Origin: Nemertoderma westbladi
Taxonomy: Eukaryota > Xenacoelomorpha > Nemertodermatida > Nemertodermatidae
Direction: 5' to 3'
DNA length: 22,414 nucleotides
Assembly (NCBI GenBank): GCA_032718475.1
Contig: JAUCBJ010001411.1
Location: forward strand, 1-22,414
Part shown: positions 17,000 to 22,414 of the stretch, one piece after another
Layout: each line of letters opens with the position of its first letter
Numbering within the stretch: the first letter of the stretch is position 1
Notes under the pieces: generated by a model
What the model saw: the letters and a program-made list of their open reading frames with translations, nothing else
Database searches by the model: none
What the model was told of the DNA's origin: nothing
Made by a program: the position numbers and the translations under genes

Positions 17000-18740
17000 T
17001 TTAATTGCGCCAATAAAATATAAGTTATTTTCGGTAAAATATACTTTTCATTTGCGGTTAAGACCCCTAGACCAGTTCCTATAATAATATTTACAAGAAG
17101 GTATTCCCCTATATCAACAGTGCCGTAAAGCCAAAAAAGATTCTCAAATTATGGAAATCAAAGCGCAAATACGGATTGGTAGATTTCGAGATTTATTTCA
17201 GTCCAAATATATCCAAACAATTAAACCACGTGCTATTACTTTTACCCTGAAAACAGCGAAAATATTATCCCCATTAATTGGATTGAATTGATTGAATGTG
17301 TCGATGTAATTTAATATTTTATTATTAATTTGTTACTTTTTGTCGGAGAATACCCCAAAATCGAGAAAAAGGATAACGTTTTCCCGAGGGAAAAAGTAAG
17401 CCTAATATAAGAAAATTTGAAAATATTTTTTGTCAAAATTATTAACTTTTATTACATGTTGAAAGAGCTCCGAAATGGAAAGGTTTGCACGTAATATGAG
17501 CAAAATCCGTTCACCGCAACCTTAGTGTCTGTAAGACGTATTACGAAACGGATCTCAATATCCAATATTGGTTCATGTAGTTGAGCTGCTCTCTACATAA
17601 GTAAATTCCAGTTCAGTAAATTATTTTATTCCAATTGTAACATTACCCGATGCCGTTAGTATTAACAGCGAGTTGTTATTTAGCACTTTACAACTTTAGA
17701 GGACATTACAGCATTGTATTGGCCTGTGCATTTAGTATTGTATTGTATTGGTGTATTATTATGTGGTAATGTCCCAACAGAGCGACTTTACAGTCACGCC
17801 ATCATGGTTACCATCACATAAACAATAATTGGTATTTATTATTAATTGCCTGACAGCGAAATAGGCCTACTGCATTACCTACCGGTCGCTATTAATAACC
17901 AGTGGCAATAAACTATTAAGATGGCTCCAAACGCCACCATAAATATAAGCTAACTTTTTCATAACATAATTTATGTCACTTTTACATTTATTTATACAGC
18001 AACTAATTTAATTTGTGCAGTTTCTATTACTTATAATATATATACAATCATTTCGTAATGTTACTATGTAACAATACTTCTGTAATTTGGAATAAAACTA
18101 CATGCATACTCGTTGCTAAGTACTTTACAGTGTTCTGATCCATGTGGCTTTATTTTCACTCACTCACTAACGTTCGTTCGTGTAACAAAGCCACTCGGAT
18201 CATCACACTGTAAAGTGCTACTTTACACACAAGTATGTAAATAGTTATAACATTGAGTAATCTAGCATTGGGAATTTAAGAGTACAGTAATTGAAATCGC
18301 AGTAACTATGGAAGCAATATAGTAAAATACTGCAGTTCAATTTCCTTTGTAACACCACTACTTCGTTATATCCTATATTAAATAATTAAGCAACAAAGAA
18401 GAACCAATTTAATAATAAAATTAGTATTTAAATTTTTTTTTCAATATTCTAACAGTATTAACCACGCTGGAGCCCGGAAAATCAAATACCTCAAAATATT
18501 GAAAAAAAGAATATAGAAAAAAAATATAGAAAATATAGTCATTCACTCACCTACTGTATTCGTAGTTAACTAGAAATAATGATATGAGGCAACACCCGCA
18601 AAAATACAAATAATTTGTATTAAATTACCGATATATAATAATGCTGTTAAATACAACATTACAGAAAAGCTACGATAATTATACGTCCGGCAATAAACAG
18701 TAACCGACTTGTTGTCGTAAATCAACAATAATTAATAGAT
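17000..18740. other. AT-rich spacer
   Basis: No gene or RNA recognised on either strand. Contains a foldback at 18096-18246 (separate entry) and a smaller inverted pair (ttttttcaatatt ... aatattgaaaaaa, about 18434-18508). Confidence 0.5.
18096..18246. repeat. Imperfect ~55-60-bp inverted repeat (foldback or MITE-like)
   Basis: Left arm 18096-18151 and right arm 18187-18246 are imperfect inverted copies around a 35-nt centre (attttcactcactcactaa...). The best-matched inner part pairs 'ctttacagtgt-tctgatcca' plus 'tgtggcttt' with 'aaagccactcggatcatcac' plus 'actgtaaag'. The outer parts still align (aacta...catact / agtatg...tagtt). A smaller palindrome (tgtaaagt-gct-actttaca) lies inside the right arm. 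It has no coding capacity; a MITE remnant or a structured RNA are both possible. Confidence 0.6.
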
Positions 18741-18823
18741 ACTGCTCAGTGCTCAGCTCATGTAGTCCGTTTGCACTACAGATAATATTTAGTCAGAAAT
18801 CAGTAATGACAACAAGAACTGTT

Positions 18824-18829
18824 TTTATT
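18824..18829 (-). terminator. Possible polyadenylation signal of the zinc-finger gene
   Basis: AATAAA on the minus strand, 11 nt after the TAA stop of the zinc-finger ORF. If used, the 3' UTR would be very short. It is meaningful only if the ORF really ends at that stop (see the donor-like sequence there). Confidence 0.4.
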
Positions 18830-18840
18830 CTTTCATTGAG

Positions 18841-21525
18841 TTACCTGGAAGATTGCCATTTGTCTTCAAATTTTTGAAGCAGGGGCAACTTCTGTTTTGC
18901 AGGATCACCAGTCATATTAATGTCCATTGGATTGCCTTGCCTATGGTGACGGATATTGTCACTGAGGTTCCTACCGCCGACGCCGCCTCCGTCATATTCT
19001 TGGGCCGTACGGGCTGACGGATCCTGTGGGTATCTTTGGGCCGTATGGGCTGACGGATCCTGTGGGTATCTTTGGGCCCTATGGGGTGAAGGATCATGGA
19101 GGTATCTTTGGGTTGTATGGGGTGACGGATCCTGTGGGTATCTTTGGGTTGTATGGGGTGACGGATCCTGTGGGTATCTTTGGGTTGTATGGGGTGACGG
19201 ATCCTGTGGGTATCTTTGGGTTGTATGGGGTGATGGATCCTGCGGGTATCTTTGGGTTGTATGGGGTGAAGGATCCTGTGGGTATCTTTGGGATGTATGG
19301 GGTGAAGGATCCTGTGGGTATCTTTTGGTTGTATGGGGTGATGGATCCTGTGGGTATCTTTGGGTTGTATGGGGTGAAGGATCCTGTGGGTATCTTTGGG
19401 ATGTATGGGGTGAAGGATCCTGTGGGTATCTTTGGGTTGTATGTGGTGAGGGGTCCATCTCAATAGGGACTATTTGCCTTGTATGGTGTGGGGGGTCACG
19501 TGGGAACTGTTGACTTTGGGATGATCCACCGGACCTCCTACTATTTTCACCTCGGGAATTATCATCATCATTGGATATATCCACAACGACATGACCAGAC
19601 CTTTCTCTATTGCCACTGGATGTGGATTGCTGATTATCCTTATGAATATCAATTGATTCCTCTGACCTTTCTAATGCTGTATTAGTTTCAAAATTAGACA
19701 TTGACACCATACTGGGATTTAATTTCTGCATTCTGTACTTAATTAACGCCTGTGTTAACGCGTTAGAAACTTCAAAAGCCATTCCTGCTTCTTCTTCATT
19801 TGTTATTACACAGTTGGTTAGACTCTTAAGGAAATTCTGCATTGCCTTAACTTTACCTATCTTATGGGATTCTGAGCTCAATACTGATTCTGTTTCAATA
19901 TTGTTGGTAATTGGCAATTTACTTTGTTGAATATTTTTTCTTTTTTTTGTGAACGCCTTTTTATATTCACTCCAATATACTTTACGGAATTCTACTTCGA
20001 GAACTAACTTCTCAGTTTCAATCTCCCTACGTTTTCGATGATAGCTCACATGTAGAGGATCAATCACCGATAGACTCTCCTCCAAATTTCGTACCTTTTT
20101 ATTATATTCAAGAACAATCGGCTGTAACTCTTTCTCGATTTCTGGGTCGAGATTCTGAAAGTCGATTTCTTCTATTGCCACCTCATCAACTCCATGATTC
20201 TCCAATCTCCTTTCCATGTCTTCTATTCTCCTACGTTCTTTCTCTTGTTCCTTCTTTCGTTCATCCTCGCGTTCCTTTTCCTTTTTCAGAACAGTTTCCT
20301 CCAATTGCTTAAAACGTTCCTCGAACACAATTCCCCAATTTGGACCCGTATCAATCACCCCCGGAGCATCTTGAACTCGATGTGAAGCAATTTTAGCTGG
20401 AGGCAGACCAAATGTCTGAAATTCTCTATGCTCAATCCAACTGGCCTTTCGCTTCACACAATCTCGCCAGGACTTATTGCGATCCCATCCTGCCCATTCA
20501 AATTGAAGACTAGGTGGGCCTGTCTCATCCCAATTATCAACTCTCTTAGGAACCTTAGGAACATGAACTGCATTATCACCCACTTCTTTAATTGTAATCT
20601 TTTGTCTGCCGTAGTAATCTTCTATATTCTTAGACAGTTTCGCTATCATATCTACCATACCACCTCCTTTTTTTAATTGGGAACTCATAAAGTAATACTG
20701 TTCGATGAAATTTTCTTTGATATAATACATTCTGTGCTTAAAGCCAAGAAGGTGTACAGCAATCGTATGCTCATTACACTTGGCGTCGCAGAGAGTACAT
20801 CGGTAGTTAGCCATGTTATTTTCATGAGGTCTTAAATCAATAACATATTCAATGCCTATCAATGGATCTTTGCAAGTTTCCACATTGGCATATAAATGTG
20901 GGTTCTGATAAGATGATTTCTTCACACTCGCCAATGCCGGATTAGCTGCCTGTTGTGCGAGTTTTTTCTTGTGCACTTTGCCTATCATGTGAGCTTGATA
21001 TGAGATAAACCCGGTGCATTCGATATCACAGACTGCACATCGAATTTTATTGACATCCTGATTTGGATTGTCCAGGACAGGCCCTATATTGACCGCAACA
21101 TTAGTCCCTTTAACCTCAGAGGGGGGTACCAATTCACTGTCCTCAATATTTACTATTGCAGGAGCTGGCTTTAGAGAAGATGACTGATCATCAAGTTTTT
21201 TCATTCCTTTCCATGGGTCAAAGTTCTTTGGTTTTGTCGGTGGTGGAATCTTGGGATTGGATTGATGTCGATCCTTGGGATAATCTGGTTGAGCCCGGAC
21301 GTATTTTCTCCTGTCTGCGTGTACGAATGCATGAGAAGGGACTTGTTCTGATCTATTATTCCTAGGCGGTTGGTTATCCTGGTAAGATGAGTCTTTTTTC
21401 CTCTCTGATTTAAGTATATGCGACATGTTTGAACAATGTTTAAAATAGGCCGAAGACGATTTACACTCAACATTGCAAACCTCACAATAAATACTCTCTT
21501 CTATTTCTCCAGACATATTTATCAT
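18841..21525 (-). CDS. Three-C2H2-finger protein with 12-residue C-terminal repeats
   Basis: A single 894-codon frame. Three fingers have the long H-x5-H spacing of U1/JAZ-type zinc fingers: residues 14-36 (CEVC...H-x5-H), 163-185 (CAVC...H-x5-H) and 243-264 (CTLC...H-x5-H). Fingers of this type often bind RNA or dsRNA, so a nuclear RNA-related role is inferred only. Before finger 3 lies 'DPLIGIEYVIDLRP' and after it 'HLLGFKHRMYYIKENF'. Then come a conserved-looking 'FEWAGWDRNKSWRDCV' segment, a charged helix of about 40 residues at 401-443 (rich in E, K, R; likely coiled coil), a second charged region ('YHRKRREIETEKLVLEVEFR'), a polar disordered stretch, and 13 copies of DPSPHTTQRYPQ at 691-846. 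The first ATG after a good acceptor is at 21525; the next, 21516 (MSGEIEES), has the better context (A at -3). I do not recognise a named orthologue. Confidence 0.8.
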   Translation of the reverse strand: MINMSGEIEESIYCEVCNVECKSSSAYFKHCSNMSHILKSERKKDSSYQDNQPPRNNRSEQVPSHAFVHADRRKYVRAQPDYPKDRHQSNPKIPPPTKPKNFDPWKGMKKLDDQSSSLKPAPAIVNIEDSELVPPSEVKGTNVAVNIGPVLDNPNQDVNKIRCAVCDIECTGFISYQAHMIGKVHKKKLAQQAANPALASVKKSSYQNPHLYANVETCKDPLIGIEYVIDLRPHENNMANYRCTLCDAKCNEHTIAVHLLGFKHRMYYIKENFIEQYYFMSSQLKKGGGMVDMIAKLSKNIEDYYGRQKITIKEVGDNAVHVPKVPKRVDNWDETGPPSLQFEWAGWDRNKSWRDCVKRKASWIEHREFQTFGLPPAKIASHRVQDAPGVIDTGPNWGIVFEERFKQLEETVLKKEKEREDERKKEQEKERRRIEDMERRLENHGVDEVAIEEIDFQNLDPEIEKELQPIVLEYNKKVRNLEESLSVIDPLHVSYHRKRREIETEKLVLEVEFRKVYWSEYKKAFTKKRKNIQQSKLPITNNIETESVLSSESHKIGKVKAMQNFLKSLTNCVITNEEEAGMAFEVSNALTQALIKYRMQKLNPSMVSMSNFETNTALERSEESIDIHKDNQQSTSSGNRERSGHVVVDISNDDDNSRGENSRRSGGSSQSQQFPRDPPHHTRQIVPIEMDPSPHTTQRYPQDPSPHTSQRYPQDPSPHTTQRYPQDPSPHTTKRYPQDPSPHTSQRYPQDPSPHTTQRYPQDPSPHTTQRYPQDPSPHTTQRYPQDPSPHTTQRYPQDPSPHTTQRYLHDPSPHRAQRYPQDPSAHTAQRYPQDPSARTAQEYDGGGVGGRNLSDNIRHHRQGNPMDINMTGDPAKQKLPLLQKFEDKWQSSR
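18988..19455 (-). repeat. Exonic 36-bp minisatellite, 13 copies (DPSPHTTQRYPQ)
   Basis: In-frame 36-bp units encode DPSPH(T/S)(T/S)QRYPQ. The central copies are nearly identical in DNA (plus strand ggatcctgtgggtatctttg...), while the last three (toward 18988) diverge: HRAQ, AHTAQ, ARTAQEYDG. A degenerate copy (DPPHHTRQ) precedes the first. Pro/Ser/Tyr/His content predicts a disordered tail with many S-P sites. Open frames on the other strand and in other frames are by-products of the 3n period. Confidence 0.97.
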
Positions 21526-21544
21526 TAGTTTTTTTTCTCTCGAC

Positions 21545-21570
21545 ACTGCAAAAGAAGGTGGAAAATAATT
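21545..21570 (-). promoter_or_regulatory. Splice acceptor upstream of the zinc-finger ORF
   Basis: On the minus strand 'ttttccaccttcttttgcag' (AG at 21547-21546) is a strong pyrimidine-rich acceptor 20 nt before the first ATG. The open frame upstream of it starts at TTG, not ATG, supporting a 5' boundary here. A 5'-UTR exon or trans-spliced leader would join at 21545; none was identified. Confidence 0.6.
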
Positions 21571-22414
21571 TATTGTGTGGCGTATATCCAACAAATGTTT
21601 TTGATTTTAAAGAAACTTCATAAAGTTTGATCACTGAAGACTGACAAATTTGTATTAAATGTATAATATGAGATTGGCAAAATACGATGATTGATATGCC
21701 AACTACACAATACAACATATTTATTCTTCACCAGGTCCCTATAGGCGGTGTGAATACAAAGGTTTTGTCAGTCGTCAGTGATATAACTTTTTTAAATTAT
21801 ATGTTTTGTAATGTTATTGGACGAATGTAGAACTAAATATACAATCGTCGGTAACATTACTTTACGAGAAAACATATATTTAACTTATTTAAGGTATACA
21901 ACTACTATTCAGAATTAGAAAAATTATTATTCGAAAAGTAGAAATCAATGTAATGCAATTCAATGCAATGCAATGCAATGCAAACATAAGACACCATACA
22001 TTAAATTATTGTGAAACCCAATCAATTTTTTCCTGATAAGATTTATCATTATTAAATTCTATTCGGAATACCTAGGACGGCGGCGTGGAACGGGATGCGT
22101 TTATAGTACGATAATGTCATTCTGTGTTTATATATGCGCATCCACGTAGACAGTGCGAAGGGTAATAAAGAAATGATGTCCCATATAAATCAAACTCATA
22201 AAGATCCGTTACGGTTCACTTCTGCCATTCCCAAGTAGCAGCGCACTCTAATTTATATCATTGTTTAATCTGACAAAAACTTTTTATTAAGAAACAAACT
22301 CGTCTCCACTACGGAACTCATCTTCGCTCTGATATAAAAATCGCCCTATAACGACATGAAAACAATTGTCAATAATAACATCGTTTCAATGTCCAGCGGA
22401 ACACCTTTCATGTT
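21571..22414. other. Upstream spacer of the zinc-finger gene
   Basis: AT-rich non-coding sequence. The only structure noted is a short pentanucleotide repeat (caatg)n at about 21952-21983. A GC-richer patch at about 22074-22100 has no recognisable content. Confidence 0.45.

Noticed and set aside
18912-19513. Repetitive open frames on both strands over the 36-bp repeat
   Set aside because: Other-frame shadows of the exonic minisatellite; the zinc-finger frame continues on both sides of the repeat.

Overview
The window is animal nuclear DNA, most likely from a non-vertebrate. Evidence: recognisable animal orthologues (CCT5, TTC4, an EEF2 exon remnant), GT-AG introns, AT-rich spacers, many degraded non-LTR retrotransposons, tRNA-derived repeats and several minisatellites. 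I cannot name the phylum from sequence alone. All three host protein-coding genes lie on the minus strand.

Layout. 1-5100: a 5' partial TTC4-like gene (TPR co-chaperone; coding exon 726-1433, remainder beyond the left edge), then a complete two-exon CCT5 gene (chaperonin TRiC/CCT epsilon; exons 4233-5096 and 2564-3313) whose single intron is almost entirely a 42-bp minisatellite. 5100-8740: spacer with a short plus-strand EEF2-like exon remnant carrying stop codons (5946-6055), two minus-strand LINE remnants (6469-6890, 7040-8023) and a small plus-strand LINE scrap (8117-8158). 8740-12262: a GC-rich, nearly full-length non-LTR retrotransposon on the plus strand. It has an N-terminal cysteine-rich region, a reverse transcriptase, a CCHC motif and a restriction-like (PD-(D/E)XK type) endonuclease, interrupted by frameshifts. 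12263-14190: spacer with one more LINE scrap and a tRNA-like fragment. 14191-16847: two adjacent satellite blocks, a 22-bp array (10 copies, 66-bp higher-order period) and a 20-bp array (about 116 copies, with 80-bp higher-order blocks). The second array abuts a minus-strand tRNA-derived SINE-like element (16849-16986). 17000-18840: AT-rich spacer with a 150-bp foldback. 18841-21525: a long minus-strand gene for a protein with three C2H2 fingers and an exonic 36-bp minisatellite encoding a 12-residue repeat. 21526-22414: upstream spacer.

How the genes relate. TTC4 (an Hsp90/Hsp70 co-chaperone family) and CCT5 (cytosolic chaperonin) both act in cytosolic protein folding and are arranged head-to-tail, but nothing in the sequence proves co-regulation. 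The rest is mainly a record of mobile-element insertion, decay and tandem-repeat expansion. The most notable items are the endonuclease-type retroelement with its cysteine-rich N-terminus, the EEF2 exon remnant preceded by an intact-looking splice acceptor, and the 20-bp array sitting where the SINE's 3' tail would be. I see no prokaryotic, CRISPR or defence-type system.
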